Assembly: GCF_008123515.1 (NCBI RefSeq)
Contig: NZ_VSSR01000087.1
Span: forward strand, 1 to 62,450
From: Bradyrhizobium cytisi
GTDB taxonomy: Bacteria > Pseudomonadota > Alphaproteobacteria > Rhizobiales > Xanthobacteraceae
DNA length: 62,450 bases
Direction: 5' to 3'
The notes beneath the pieces are model-generated. The model was not told the DNA's origin. It worked only from the letters and a program-made list of their open reading frames with translations, and searched no databases. Shown here one piece after another: positions 36,437 to 45,962 of the stretch; the first letter of the stretch is position 1, and the number at the start of each line of letters is the position of its first letter. The position numbers were made by a program, and so were the translations under genes.

Positions 36437-37672
36437 TCAGCGGTCATGTTGCGAGAGGTCGACAGATCCGCCGCCCCCGCCGTGATCACCCGAACGGATC
36501 GCGTGCGTTGCCGCTGATGCGCCATGACTGATCGTCTGCGCTCTCTTCATGCGCCGAACCCAAGCGGGTACACTGTCGGAAGCTCTCGAGGCGTCCCCTT
36601 CGCCGTTACCGGCATCGCTCGCCGGTCCACCAAGACCAGCTGCGACCGAGCGCAAGGGACTTGCAGCACCGGACGCGCTCGCCTCGGAGCCGGACTGACT
36701 CCCCGCCCGAAACACGCTCGTGGTGCCGCTTGCAATCGCACTTCCACCTCTTGCGGCGCCTGCAATCGTGCCGCCGGCGAGACCGGCGGCACCGGCCGCA
36801 AGGCCAGCGCCAGCCGCGACGACTCCACCGGCGGCAAGTCCCGTCCCGACGGCGCTGCCAGCGCCGAGCTGCGGACCTCCGGAGACGATGCCGTTGGCAA
36901 TCCCGGGTCCGAAAATGCCGAGGCCCAACAAGGCGAGAGCGCCGAGCACCAGCGCCATCGCGTTCTCGATGGTCGGTTGGTTGCCGCCGAAACCTGCCGT
37001 GAACTGAGAAAACAAGGTCGAGCCGATGCCGACGATGACGGCGAGGACCAAAACCTTGACGCCGGAGGAGATGACGTTGCCCAGCACCCGTTCGGCCGCA
37101 AAGGCGGTCTTGCCGAACAGACCGAAGGGGATCAGGACGAAACCTGCAAGCGTCGTCAGCTTGAACTCGATCAGCGTGACGAAGAGCTGGATGGCGAGAA
37201 TAAAGAAGGCCAGCAGCACCACGATCCAGGCGAACAGCAGGACCGCGATCTGGACGAAATTCTCGAAAAAGCTGACATACCCCATCAGCCCCGAGATCGA
37301 GTCCAGGATCGGACGGCCGGCATCGAGCCCCACTTGCGCGATCCGGCCTGGCCGCAAGAAATCTGCCGATGACAGGCTCGTGCCCGAGGCCTTGAGGCCA
37401 AGACCAGCAAAGCTCTCGAAGATGATGCGCGCGAGGCTGTTCCAATTGCCGATCAGGTAGGCAAAAACACCGACAAACAAGGTTTTCTTGACGAGCCGGG
37501 CAAGAATCTCCTCATCACTTCCGAGGGACCAGAACAGGCCCGCAAGCGTGAGGTCGATTGCAGCTAACGTCGTGGCGAGATAACCGACTTCGCCCCCGAC
37601 CAGGCCGAATCCGGAATCGATATAGCGGGTGAAGGTTTCCAGGAACTGGTCGATGACGGAGGTGCCGCCCAT
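36437..37672 (-). CDS. trbL: Mating-pair formation protein TrbL (VirB6-like)
   Basis: A 411-residue polytopic inner-membrane protein with six or so helices in residues about 25-260, then a glycine/alanine-rich stretch (ASGAASPLRSVAAGLGG) and a basic, low-complexity C-terminus ending HGGGGGSVDLSQHDR. The layout matches TrbL/VirB6, part of the channel base. It follows trbK by 3 bases. Confidence 0.94.
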   Translation of the reverse strand: MGGTSVIDQFLETFTRYIDSGFGLVGGEVGYLATTLAAIDLTLAGLFWSLGSDEEILARLVKKTLFVGVFAYLIGNWNSLARIIFESFAGLGLKASGTSLSSADFLRPGRIAQVGLDAGRPILDSISGLMGYVSFFENFVQIAVLLFAWIVVLLAFFILAIQLFVTLIEFKLTTLAGFVLIPFGLFGKTAFAAERVLGNVISSGVKVLVLAVIVGIGSTLFSQFTAGFGGNQPTIENAMALVLGALALLGLGIFGPGIANGIVSGGPQLGAGSAVGTGLAAGGVVAAGAGLAAGAAGLAGGTIAGAARGGSAIASGTTSVFRAGSQSGSEASASGAASPLRSVAAGLGGPASDAGNGEGDASRASDSVPAWVRRMKRAQTISHGASAATHAIRSGDHGGGGGSVDLSQHDR

Positions 37673-37675
37673 TGC

Positions 37676-38047
37676 TCACTGGCTCTGGCTTGGAATGGAG
37701 GGAGAGCCGGACGGGAGGCGGCTTTCGTCCTTGCGCGGCACAGGCGAGGAAAATGGCGCGGCGCCTACCCCGCTATCACCGTCTACCGATCCACTTTTCC
37801 CCAAGAACTGGCTGCGCCGTCCCGCCCAGATCCTCTGGCATTCGAGCAGAGCCTCTCTCTGCTCGTAGGTGACGGTGCGGCATTGCTCGAGCTTTGCCGC
37901 CGTCGGATCGGGCTTCGCAGCGAGCGAGGCGGAAGATTGGGTTGCGCTATCGTCGCCGCGCAGGCGAATGGCGCAGGCGGCGACGACCAAGACGATGAGG
38001 CTAACTGCCACCGTCATCGGCAGCCGTTCAAATCTGTTCTTCATCAT
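37676..38047 (-). CDS. trbK: TrbK-alt type putative entry-exclusion lipoprotein
   Basis: A 123-residue protein with an N-terminal hydrophobic segment and a lipobox-like cysteine (LIVLVVAAC, about residue 25). The body contains the conserved CRTVTYEQREALLECQRIWAGRR block that identifies the alternative TrbK type of alphaproteobacteria. By position it replaces the classical TrbK exclusion protein. Its ATG overlaps the trbJ stop. Confidence 0.85.
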   Translation of the reverse strand: MMKNRFERLPMTVAVSLIVLVVAACAIRLRGDDSATQSSASLAAKPDPTAAKLEQCRTVTYEQREALLECQRIWAGRRSQFLGKSGSVDGDSGVGAAPFSSPVPRKDESRLPSGSPSIPSQSQ

Positions 38048-38781
38048 CAGTGGAACATCTGCACGGTTGTCGGTTGATAGCCCTGACCTTGGGTCAGAAA
38101 GCGCCGCAGCTGCTCCCTCCCCTGATCCTGGGCACTTGCTCTTTGCGCGGCTTCGAGCGTTTGTGCGCGCCCCTGCGCGGCCACGGCCGCGGTGAGATCA
38201 GCAAGCTGCTGTGCTTGCAGCGCAAGGAGCTGGTTGCCGGCCTGACTTGCCTGCAGAGCACCTGACGCGCCCTGGCTCGCCGTGACCAGGGCCGACATCT
38301 GGGTGCGGTTGGTATCGAGATTGCCGACGACGGTTGCCTGCACCCGCATGGCGTCCTGCAGCCCGCCAACCGCATTCTGCCAGCGTGTCTGGGCGTTGGC
38401 GACGAGGAGCCCATTGGACATGCTTGCGGATGCCGGCGCATAAGTTGTTGAGAACGCGCGATCGATCTGCTGGACATCGTATGCAATGCGCTGCGCTTGA
38501 CTGAGCAGCTGCTGCGTGCGCTGAATCGATTGCTCGAGCTGCTGCAAGGACGAGTATGGCAGGCTCGCCAGGTTCTTCGCCTGATTGATCAACATCTGCG
38601 CTTCGTTTTGCAGCGAGGTGATCTGGTTGTTGATCTGCTGCAGCTCGCGCGCGGCCGTCAGCACATTCTGCACGTAGTTGTTAGGATCGAACACGATCCA
38701 CTGTGCCTTCCCTTGCCGGGGCATTTGCGCCGCGGCAATGGCGATGACACTCGCTACGAGGAGCGGACGGAGACGGTTCAT
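38047..38781 (-). CDS. trbJ: Mating-pair formation protein TrbJ (VirB5-like)
   Basis: A 244-residue secreted periplasmic protein with a signal peptide (LLVASVIAIAAAQM... cleavage near GKAQW, about residue 26). The mature part is alpha-helical and rich in Gln, with long coiled-coil-like stretches (QQINNQITSLQNEAQMLINQ). VirB5/TrbJ proteins form the pilus tip. It overlaps trbE by 4 bases. Confidence 0.94.
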   Translation of the reverse strand: MNRLRPLLVASVIAIAAAQMPRQGKAQWIVFDPNNYVQNVLTAARELQQINNQITSLQNEAQMLINQAKNLASLPYSSLQQLEQSIQRTQQLLSQAQRIAYDVQQIDRAFSTTYAPASASMSNGLLVANAQTRWQNAVGGLQDAMRVQATVVGNLDTNRTQMSALVTASQGASGALQASQAGNQLLALQAQQLADLTAAVAAQGRAQTLEAAQRASAQDQGREQLRRFLTQGQGYQPTTVQMFH

Positions 38782-41219
38782 GACAAGCCTCCTTCCTTGG
38801 CAAGCTGCGGAATGAGATTGCAGGCCCAGCCGAGGTCGCGCGCCTTAAGCCAGCCGGCGACGAATTCGTCTCGTCCGTGCTCCTCAAGAACCCGCTCGAT
38901 GAGAGTCTGGTCGGTCTTGGAAGACGCGGCCGCAAAAGCCAGCGCGATCTCACCAAGGCCGAGCTCGAACAGCCGGTTGCCCCGGCGCGACTGGCAGTAG
39001 TAGTCGCGCTTTGGCGTCGCGCGGGCGAGGATCTCGATCTGCCGGTCATTCAGTCCAAAGCGCCGGTAGATGCCTAAGATCCGCGGCTCGATGGCGCGGT
39101 CATTGGGAAGGAGGATCCGGGTCGGACAGCTCTCGATGATGGCGGACGCAATTGCGGAGCCGTCGATATCGGCCAGCGACTGGGTCGCAAACACGACGGA
39201 GGCGTTCTTCTTCCGAAGCGTCTTTAGCCATTCGCGGAGCTTGCCGGCAAAATCGGCATCGTCCAGCGCAAGCCAGCCCTCATCGATGATGAGCAGGGTC
39301 GGACGGCCGTCGAACCGATCCTCAATCCGGTGGAACAAATAGGAAAGAACCGCCGGCGCGACACCGGTCCCGATCAACCCGTCGGTCTCAAACACCTGGA
39401 CGGAACCCTCTCCCAGCCGCTCACCTTCCGCATCCAGCAGCCGCTCAAACGGACCGCCGAGGCAATAGGGTTGCAGCGCGCGCTTCAAGGCATTGGATTG
39501 CAGAAGAACGGACAAGCCAGTCAGCGTCCGCTCCCCAACTGGCGCCGAGGCGAGCGAGGTCAATGCCGACCAGACATGATCCTTGGTCTCGGGCGTGACC
39601 TCGATGCGCTCGCGCGCAAGGATCGATGCGATCCAATCGGCTGCCCAAACGCGCTCACCGGTCTCCTCGATCCGCGCAAGCGGCTGGAGCGCGACGAATT
39701 CTGCCGAGTCTCCACCAACCGCGCCGCCAAGATCATGCCAGTCGCCACCCATGGCGATGGCCGCTGCACGGATCGACCCACCGAAATCGAAGGCAAAGAT
39801 CTGAGCGGCCGGATAGCGCCGGAACTGCAGCGCCATCAGCGCGAGCAGCACCGATTTCCCGGCGCCGGTCGGTCCAACGATCAGAGTGTGTCCGACATCG
39901 CCGACATGCAGCGAGAACCGGAAAGGGGTCGATCCTTCCGTCTTGCCGAAGAGCAGCGGAGGCGCCTTGAAATGGTGATCCCTCGCCTCTCCCGCCCAGA
40001 CTGCCGACAGCGGGATCATATGGGCGAGGTTCAACGTCGAGACCGGCGGCTGGCGGACATTGGCGTAGGTTTGTCCGGGCAGGCTGCCGAGCCAGGCTTC
40101 GACGGCATTCACCGTCTCAGCCATGCAGGTGAAGTCCCGGCCCTGGATCACCTTTTCGACGAGGCGGAGCTTTTCGTCGGCCGCGCTAGGATCCCTGTCC
40201 CAGACCGTGACCGTTGCCGTCACGAAGGCCTCTCCAATCTGATCGGAGCCCAGCTCCTGGAGCGCGCTGTCTGCATCCCTCGCCTTATTGTGGGCATCGG
40301 TATCCAGAAGCGTGGACGCCTCGTTGGTCATCACCTCCTTCAGGATCGCGGCAATCGACTTGCGCTTGGCAAACCATTGCCGCCTGATCCTGGTCAAGAG
40401 CTTTAGAGCATCCGTCTTGTCGAGCATAATCGCCCGGGTCGACCAGCGGTACGGGAACGCCAGCCGGTTGAGATCATCGAGAATTCCGGGCGTGGTCACC
40501 GTGGGAAACCCCACAACCGTCAGGACACGCACATGCGCGTCACCCAGCATCGGCTCAAGCCCGCCTGTCAGCGGCTGATCGGCAAGGAGCGCATCGAGAT
40601 ACATCGGGATTTCCGGCACCCGAACGCGATGCCGCTTGGTCGAGACCGTCGAGTGCAGGTAGGTGAGCGTTGCCTCGTCATCGAGCCAGCCGCATTCCGG
40701 CATAAAGTCCTCAACGAGCTGCAGCACGCGGTTGGTCCGGTCGACGAAGCCACTCAGCACCTCGCGCGCATCCGCCCCGGGGCCGCGATGGCTGCCCTCG
40801 TACAGGAGACGCTCGGCCACAGCTGCACTTTCTGCCGGCGGCAGATAAAGGAAGGTCAGGTAGTAGCTCGATTCATAATGGCTGCCAGCCTCCTCGAATT
40901 GCGCTTTGCGCTCCGCATCCACCAAGGCGGATGCGACATCCGGGAACGTGTCGGGCGGATAGCGCCCTGCCGAATGCCGTTGCGCCTCGACGAAAACCGC
41001 CCACCCCGATCCGAGACGCCGGAGCGCGTTGTTCAGCCGGCTTGCGACCCCAACAAGCTCAGCCGGCACAGAACTGTCGAGGTCCGGTCCCCTGAACCGC
41101 GCCGTCCGCTGAAACGAGCCATCCTTGTTCAATACAATTCCCTCGTCGACGAGCGCGGCCCAGGGGAGGAAGTCGGCAAGGCGCGTATTCGAGCGGCGGT
41201 ATTCGGCAAGATTCATCAT
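38778..41219 (-). CDS. trbE: Conjugal transfer ATPase TrbE (VirB4-like)
   Basis: An 813-residue cytoplasmic ATPase energising pilus assembly and DNA transfer. The Walker A motif is VGPTGAGKSVLL (about residue 440), Walker B is TLLIIDEGWLAL, and the CagE/TrbE N-terminal domain opens MMNLAEYRRSNTRLADFLPW. I choose ATG 41219; the frame extends to 41354 inside trbD, and that part is out-of-family. It follows trbD by 8 bases. Confidence 0.95.
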   Translation of the reverse strand: MMNLAEYRRSNTRLADFLPWAALVDEGIVLNKDGSFQRTARFRGPDLDSSVPAELVGVASRLNNALRRLGSGWAVFVEAQRHSAGRYPPDTFPDVASALVDAERKAQFEEAGSHYESSYYLTFLYLPPAESAAVAERLLYEGSHRGPGADAREVLSGFVDRTNRVLQLVEDFMPECGWLDDEATLTYLHSTVSTKRHRVRVPEIPMYLDALLADQPLTGGLEPMLGDAHVRVLTVVGFPTVTTPGILDDLNRLAFPYRWSTRAIMLDKTDALKLLTRIRRQWFAKRKSIAAILKEVMTNEASTLLDTDAHNKARDADSALQELGSDQIGEAFVTATVTVWDRDPSAADEKLRLVEKVIQGRDFTCMAETVNAVEAWLGSLPGQTYANVRQPPVSTLNLAHMIPLSAVWAGEARDHHFKAPPLLFGKTEGSTPFRFSLHVGDVGHTLIVGPTGAGKSVLLALMALQFRRYPAAQIFAFDFGGSIRAAAIAMGGDWHDLGGAVGGDSAEFVALQPLARIEETGERVWAADWIASILARERIEVTPETKDHVWSALTSLASAPVGERTLTGLSVLLQSNALKRALQPYCLGGPFERLLDAEGERLGEGSVQVFETDGLIGTGVAPAVLSYLFHRIEDRFDGRPTLLIIDEGWLALDDADFAGKLREWLKTLRKKNASVVFATQSLADIDGSAIASAIIESCPTRILLPNDRAIEPRILGIYRRFGLNDRQIEILARATPKRDYYCQSRRGNRLFELGLGEIALAFAAASSKTDQTLIERVLEEHGRDEFVAGWLKARDLGWACNLIPQLAKEGGLS

Positions 41220-41227
41220 ATGCAACT

Positions 41228-41491
41228 CTAGGAGCTGAGGTGGCTTGGAATGCGGACGTGCCGGCGCACGACTTCCACGAAATCGGGATCGCGTTTTGCG
41301 GCCCAGACGGCGGCCATGTGGCCCACGAACCAGAAAAGAAGGCCGGCAACCCACAGGCGCAGCCCAAGACCGAGTGCAGCCGCTAAGGTGCCGTTGGCGA
41401 TCGCCACGGCGCGCGGCGCACCACCCATCAGGATCGGCTCGGTGAGCGCACGGTGCACGGGCGCTATAAACCCTGCGACAGGCTCCTCCAT
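41228..41491 (-). CDS. trbD: Conjugal transfer protein TrbD (VirB3-like)
   Basis: An 87-residue inner-membrane protein that starts MEEPVAGFIAPVHRALTEPI, the canonical TrbD opening, and has one or two membrane segments (LAAALGLGLRLWVAGLLFWF). The long frame reaching 41851 is an artefact through trbC; the true ATG at 41491 overlaps the trbC stop by one base (TGATG). Confidence 0.93.
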   Translation of the reverse strand: MEEPVAGFIAPVHRALTEPILMGGAPRAVAIANGTLAAALGLGLRLWVAGLLFWFVGHMAAVWAAKRDPDFVEVVRRHVRIPSHLSS

Positions 41492-41817
41492 CAGATCACC
41501 ACGCCGCCGCCGAACGAGAAGAAAGACAAAAAGAAGCTTGATGCGGCAAAGGCGATAGACAGACCGAACACGATCTGAACCAGGCGACGAAAGCCACCAG
41601 ACGTGTCGCCAAATGCGAGCGATAGCCCGGTCACGATGATAATGATGACGGCGATAATCTTGGCGACGGGACCCTCGACCGATTGCAAAATCTGATTGAG
41701 CGGCTGCTCCCACGGCATGTTTGAGCCAGCGGCCCAAGCCGGGACACTGCTCAGCCAAAGGGTCACAATGGCCGTGGCCGGAATGCTGGCGCGGCGGAGA
41801 GAGGAAGGCATCGTCAT
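41491..41817 (-). CDS. trbC: Prepilin TrbC (VirB2-like)
   Basis: A 108-residue pilin precursor. A basic N-terminus and signal helix (ASIPATAIVTLWLSSVPAWAAG) lead to two hydrophobic segments (IIAVIIIIVTGLSLAFG and IVFGLSIAFAASSFFLSFF), the form of TrbC pilins. Cleavage probably follows WA-A near residue 30. Its ATG overlaps the trbB stop by 4 bases. Confidence 0.93.
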   Translation of the reverse strand: MTMPSSLRRASIPATAIVTLWLSSVPAWAAGSNMPWEQPLNQILQSVEGPVAKIIAVIIIIVTGLSLAFGDTSGGFRRLVQIVFGLSIAFAASSFFLSFFSFGGGVVI

Positions 41818-42782
41818 GACCGGTCTCCAATTGCAGATAGGATGTAATCACCTGATGCTCCTAAGCCGGTGACGCGGGCGAGCTCGCTCAAGCGGCGTTC
41901 GGCGCCGCGGCCGCTGAGCACCGCGATCACGTTGATTGTTTCGGCGATAAGCGGCCGCGGGACTGTGACGACAGCTTCCTGGACCAGTTGCTCGAGCCGG
42001 CGTAGCGCCCCGATCGCCGTTCCGGCATGGATCGTGCCGATTCCGCCCGGATGTCCTGTGCCCCAAGCCTTGAGCAAATCGAGCGCTTCGGCTCCGCGCA
42101 CCTCACCAATGGGAATTCGATCAGGGCGCAGACGGAGCGACGAACGGACCAGGTCGGAGAGCGAGATCAAGCCGTCCTTCGTGCGGAGCGCCACGAGGTT
42201 TGACGCCAAGCACTGAAGCTCACGCGTATCTTCGATGAGAACAACGCGGTCAGTCGTTTTAGCGACCTCGGCGAGAAGGGCATTGGTCAGTGTCGTCTTG
42301 CCGGTCGAGGTGCCGCCGGCGACCAGAATGTTCTTGCGCGCGCGAACTGCATCCCTCAATGCACCGGCCTGATCCGGCGTCATGATGCCGACCGCGACGT
42401 AATCCTCGAGGCTGAACACGGCAACCGCCGGTTTTCTGATCGCGAATGTTGGCGCGGCAACGACCGGCGGCAGCAGCCCCTCGAACCGCTCCCCCGTCTC
42501 AGGCAGCTCGGCAGAGATCCTTGGGCTCCCCGGATGAACCTCGGCACCCACGTAGTGAGCCACCACGCGAATAATTCGCTCTCCATCAGAGGGGGATATA
42601 TTCTCGCCAGTATCCGTAAGGCCGCTCGACAGTCGGTCGATCCACAATCGGCCATCGGGATTGAGCATCACCTCGACGATTGCCGGATCTTCCAAATATC
42701 CTGCGATCGCAGGCCCTAGCGCGGTACGCAGCATACGCGCTCCGCGCAAGTTCGCTTCTGAATCAAAAGAATGGATCGCCAC
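41814..42782 (-). CDS. trbB: Conjugal transfer ATPase TrbB (VirB11-like)
   Basis: A 322-residue hexameric secretion ATPase. The Walker A motif is VAGGTSTGKTTLTNAL (about residue 147), the Asp box VVLIEDTRELQC and Walker B-like GEVRGAEALDLLKAWGTGHPGG follow. I choose GTG 42782 (VAIHSFDSEANLRGARML), with GGGG about 7 bases upstream; the frame runs on to 42953 but those residues do not resemble the family. It is the first gene of the trb operon, which runs to the DUF2274 gene without a large gap. Confidence 0.94.
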   Translation of the reverse strand: MAIHSFDSEANLRGARMLRTALGPAIAGYLEDPAIVEVMLNPDGRLWIDRLSSGLTDTGENISPSDGERIIRVVAHYVGAEVHPGSPRISAELPETGERFEGLLPPVVAAPTFAIRKPAVAVFSLEDYVAVGIMTPDQAGALRDAVRARKNILVAGGTSTGKTTLTNALLAEVAKTTDRVVLIEDTRELQCLASNLVALRTKDGLISLSDLVRSSLRLRPDRIPIGEVRGAEALDLLKAWGTGHPGGIGTIHAGTAIGALRRLEQLVQEAVVTVPRPLIAETINVIAVLSGRGAERRLSELARVTGLGASGDYILSAIGDRS

Positions 42783-43413
42783 GATTTGCCCCAAGCTGCT
42801 GAGGCCGCTTCGGCGCCTCATCTGGAGGCAAATAAAAGCTAGGTCCTGTATTACCGCAACAAAGGGGATATGCCGTTCGTAGCCTAGCGTAGAAGAAGAA
42901 GCATTTGAAAAGAGCTGGCTTGACGCGCCGACGGCGAGGCGAGAAATCAGCAATGACCAATGATCCGGCGTTGACTATTTCTACGCCTCTCGCGGTAGCG
43001 ATGTTTGCTCAGGCTCCGTTGCTTCTCCTGAACCACTGTCGTTCGCCCACGTGGGCGCGATTGAGATCCCGCATTTTTAGGAAAGCTCAACCCGGGGATA
43101 ATGAACCACACCAGCCGGCGGGCTGCCGCAAACACCAATCCGAAAGGCTGGTCTGGTACACCACCCCGAGTGTCGCACCCCCTGCAGGACCATTTCTTCC
43201 AAATCAGGCCGGCCGACTACTGCACGAAAATTGCCAACGCAAAATGCAGGAGTTCAAAAGAGCGATTTCTAGTCCGCAATTGCAGCAAGTTCTGGAAATC
43301 TCAACGCCTTTAGCTGGCGCTCCCGAACAGGATTGAACCGCGACTTTTGCTGGCCCGCGGCATTCTGTTGGCGACGGTATTGGCCGTCGCAGGGCCGAGC
43401 TGAGCTCGCTCAT
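42783..43413. other. Intergenic region upstream of trbB
   Basis: No gene is recognised between trbB and dctA. The promoter of the trb operon should lie in the left part, but no lux-box-like palindrome was seen. A tRNA-end-like segment in the right part is listed separately. Confidence 0.35.
43315..43344 (-). other. tRNA 3-prime-end-like fragment, possible attachment-site relic
   Basis: Read on the minus strand, the sequence GTCGCGGTTCAATCCTG followed by TTCGGGAGCGCCA resembles the T-arm, acceptor strand and CCA end of an arginine-type tRNA, with small indels in the T-stem. The bases upstream do not form the rest of a tRNA. Such 3-prime fragments are what tRNA-targeting integrases leave at att sites. 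No integrase is nearby, so this is tentative. Confidence 0.35.
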
Positions 43414-44712
43414 CTACTTGAGCTGCGCGTGTAGCGAGACATGGTCGAGTTCGCCTTCCCACCAGGACACAAATACCGCGGCAATACCGTTCCCGATAAT
43501 GTTCGTAAGCGCGCGCACCTCGCTCATAAACTTGTCGATCGAGAATACGATCGCAATGCCCGGGACAAGCTCAGGACTGACGACCGTCAACGTTGCGGCC
43601 AGGGTGACGAAGCCAGCACCGGTAACACCGCTTGCGCCCTTCGAGGTGAGCATTGCCACAACCAGTATCGTGAGCTGCTGGCCGAAGTTGAGATCGACCC
43701 CGAGCGCCTGCGCGATGAACAAGGTCGCCAACGTCATGTAAATGTTGGTCCCATCCAAATTGAAAGAGTATCCGGTCGGCACCACTAGGCCCACGACCGG
43801 CTTGGAACAGCCCAGCCGTTCGAGTTTTTCCATCAACTGCGGCAGCGCGCTTTCGGAGGACGACGTTCCGAGCACGATCAGCAGCTCATCCTTAATGTAG
43901 ACGATGAACTTTAGGATAGAAAAGCCGACCAAGCGCGCGATCAGGCCAAGCACAATGAGCACGAAGAGCCCGGCTGTCACATAGAACAGCGCAACCAATC
44001 CGATGAGTTTACCGAGCGCGGAGGGGCCGAATTCGCCGATGGTGTAGGCCATCGCGCCGAACGCTCCGATCGGCGCGGCCTTCATCACGATCCTAATGAC
44101 ACCAAACACCGCCTGCGCAGCATCGTCAACCAGACCGCGCATCCGCTCACCCCGCTCGCCAAGCGCCATCAGCGAGAACCCGAATAGGATGGCAAACAGC
44201 AGCACCTGTAGCACGTCGCCTCGCGCCAGGGCGCCAACCACGCTATCAGGAATGATATTGAGGAGGAAATCGACCGCCTTCTGCCCTTCCGCCCTTTTGA
44301 CGTAGTTGGCTACCGCCGCGGCATCAGCCCTGGGAGCGAGCCCATGACCGGCCTGAACGAGATTGCCCATCACGAGACCCAGGACGAGCGCGAAGGTTGA
44401 TACGATCTCGAAGTAAAGCAGCGCCTTGACCCCCACTCGGCCGACCTTTCGTGCATCCTGAACATGCGCAATTCCGGACACAACAGTGCAGAAGATGATC
44501 GGCGCGATCACCATTTTGATCAGCTTGATGAAACCGTCACCAAGCGCTTTGACCCAGCTGCTCGTCCCCACGCCAGGCCACAACCAGCCAACGAGAATGC
44601 CAATCAGGATCGCGATGAGTACCTGGATGTAAAGAACTTTGTACCAGGGGCCAGATGGCTGGAACAGGGCGGCGGCTTTGGCAGAGCGGCGCTGGCGGTG
44701 AATGTACATCAT
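43414..44712 (-). CDS. dctA: C4-dicarboxylate transporter DctA
   Basis: A 432-residue inner-membrane symporter of the DAACS family for succinate, fumarate and malate. It shows the serine-rich hairpin GTSSSESALPQLMEKLE (about residue 285), PTGYSFNLDGTNIYMTLA and the TSKGASGVTGAGF loop, the three family signatures. Length is typical. DctA is vital for energy supply of rhizobial bacteroids, and a copy on mobile DNA is plausible cargo. It stands alone between trbB and the thioredoxin/TPR pair. Confidence 0.96.
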   Translation of the reverse strand: MMYIHRQRRSAKAAALFQPSGPWYKVLYIQVLIAILIGILVGWLWPGVGTSSWVKALGDGFIKLIKMVIAPIIFCTVVSGIAHVQDARKVGRVGVKALLYFEIVSTFALVLGLVMGNLVQAGHGLAPRADAAAVANYVKRAEGQKAVDFLLNIIPDSVVGALARGDVLQVLLFAILFGFSLMALGERGERMRGLVDDAAQAVFGVIRIVMKAAPIGAFGAMAYTIGEFGPSALGKLIGLVALFYVTAGLFVLIVLGLIARLVGFSILKFIVYIKDELLIVLGTSSSESALPQLMEKLERLGCSKPVVGLVVPTGYSFNLDGTNIYMTLATLFIAQALGVDLNFGQQLTILVVAMLTSKGASGVTGAGFVTLAATLTVVSPELVPGIAIVFSIDKFMSEVRALTNIIGNGIAAVFVSWWEGELDHVSLHAQLK

Positions 44713-45248
44713 GCTCGACCCAGCGCCGTGGTATCAAAGAGGGATGACAATGAAGGTACGGCTTCGCTCAGTGTTCCTTCGGTGCGGGGCGCAGGGGAAT
44801 CTGACCGCTCCAGATGCCCCCGTCCATTGCGGCGGATTGGCGCCTCTCCCGAATCGGCTTGTGGTCGACGCGAAGCGAAGTTCTGAATCGCTTCTGAGAG
44901 CAGCGATAGAAACTTAAGAAAGCTTCCTTGAGAGCTGGAAAGCATCAGCGTCACCACCCATTTCTATCTTTTTTGGTTGTTCGAAGATGCCATCCAGCAT
45001 CTTCGAGGACGCCAACCTTAGCAGCCGGCGACCACTCTTCACTTCGGCAGGCACTCTCGCCGCTATCGCGCCGGAGCGCGACGAACCTTGAGAAAACATT
45101 CGCCATAAAGAACTTGTGGTGGTGCGGCCTCGCCTGCGTTTACCGGCTCGCTCCTCCTGTCCTCACTTCATATGAATGCCCCGACATTCCCAATAGGCAT
45201 CGACTTCGATCCCAAAACCACGGCCGAGAAGATGGCAAGCAGCATTGC
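44713..45248. other. Intergenic region upstream of dctA, with one hairpin
   Basis: No gene is recognised. A 10-base perfect inverted repeat (TCGAAGATGC / GCATCTTCGA, loop CATCCA) is at 44982-45007, but the flanks are not T-rich on the strand of either neighbouring gene, so it is not a clear terminator. No RpoN-type GG...GC site was noticed before dctA. Confidence 0.4.
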
Positions 45249-45959
45249 TCACGCTGCCTCCCTCGGCGATCTCGGTTCCGGTTTCTCGGGAGCCGTGTTT
45301 TGCGCGGCAGAACAACACTCCTCGTAACAAAGCTTCTCACTCCTGTAGCTCGCCAAAGCCTGCAGAGGGCACTGCACGACATCCCGTTTCGCTACATCCG
45401 AGGCAGGCGCTGCATCCAGCCACGTCAGCGCCACCTCGACCAATTCGATCGCGCGATCCCTTCTAGCGGTCTCGTAATAGTACTGAGCGACCGCCCCGTA
45501 CGACAGGAACTTCGCGCCATCGCTGCCTTGGGGCGGATTCGCCGCCAGGATGTGTTCGGAGAGGTCCTTACCCATGGCAAAGCGCTCGGCATGTGGGAAA
45601 CCGGAGTAGTCTTTCGCGGCGTCGAACAGTTGGCGGATGGCCACGCTCATCCAAACCACCGATTTCTTTTCGATCGCGTCGCGAACCGATTGGTGCAATA
45701 CCGGCAGGCCGGCCCCCATGTCGCGTATCTTGTGAAGCAACAATTCCGCATGAAGCCCACGGAAGGTGACCTCATCCGGCATCGCAGCGAGTGCCTCCTC
45801 AACCGCTGAAAGGGCTGCCGCCCAATCCTTCCTCTTCATGGCGGGTTCAAGTCTGGCAAAGATCGGCTCCACCGGCGCTTGCTTCTGCGATAGTTCGCGC
45901 TTTCTGCGTCGACCCGTGTTTATCCTCGCCGTATCCAGCGCTTTGGCTTCATCGCTCAC
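45249..45959 (-). CDS. TPR-like hypothetical protein
   Basis: A 236-residue soluble, helical protein without signal peptide. It has repeated helix-rich segments resembling degenerate tetratricopeptide repeats (AMKRKDWAAALSAVEEALAAMPDEV near residue 40, and YYETARRDRAIELVEVALTWLD near residue 165). The C-terminus has a cysteine cluster (CYEECC). It starts 3 bases after the thioredoxin-like gene, so the two form a transcription unit. Function is unknown. Confidence 0.7.
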   Translation of the reverse strand: MSDEAKALDTARINTGRRRKRELSQKQAPVEPIFARLEPAMKRKDWAAALSAVEEALAAMPDEVTFRGLHAELLLHKIRDMGAGLPVLHQSVRDAIEKKSVVWMSVAIRQLFDAAKDYSGFPHAERFAMGKDLSEHILAANPPQGSDGAKFLSYGAVAQYYYETARRDRAIELVEVALTWLDAAPASDVAKRDVVQCPLQALASYRSEKLCYEECCSAAQNTAPEKPEPRSPREAA

Positions 45960-45962
45960 TGC

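Noticed and set aside
39330..40406. 358-codon plus-strand frame inside trbE
   Set aside because: Antisense shadow of the well-conserved TrbE ATPase.
44982..45007. Strong hairpin as terminator between dctA and the TPR-like gene
   Set aside because: No T-run follows on the strand of the gene that ends nearby; the T-rich stretch is on the wrong side.
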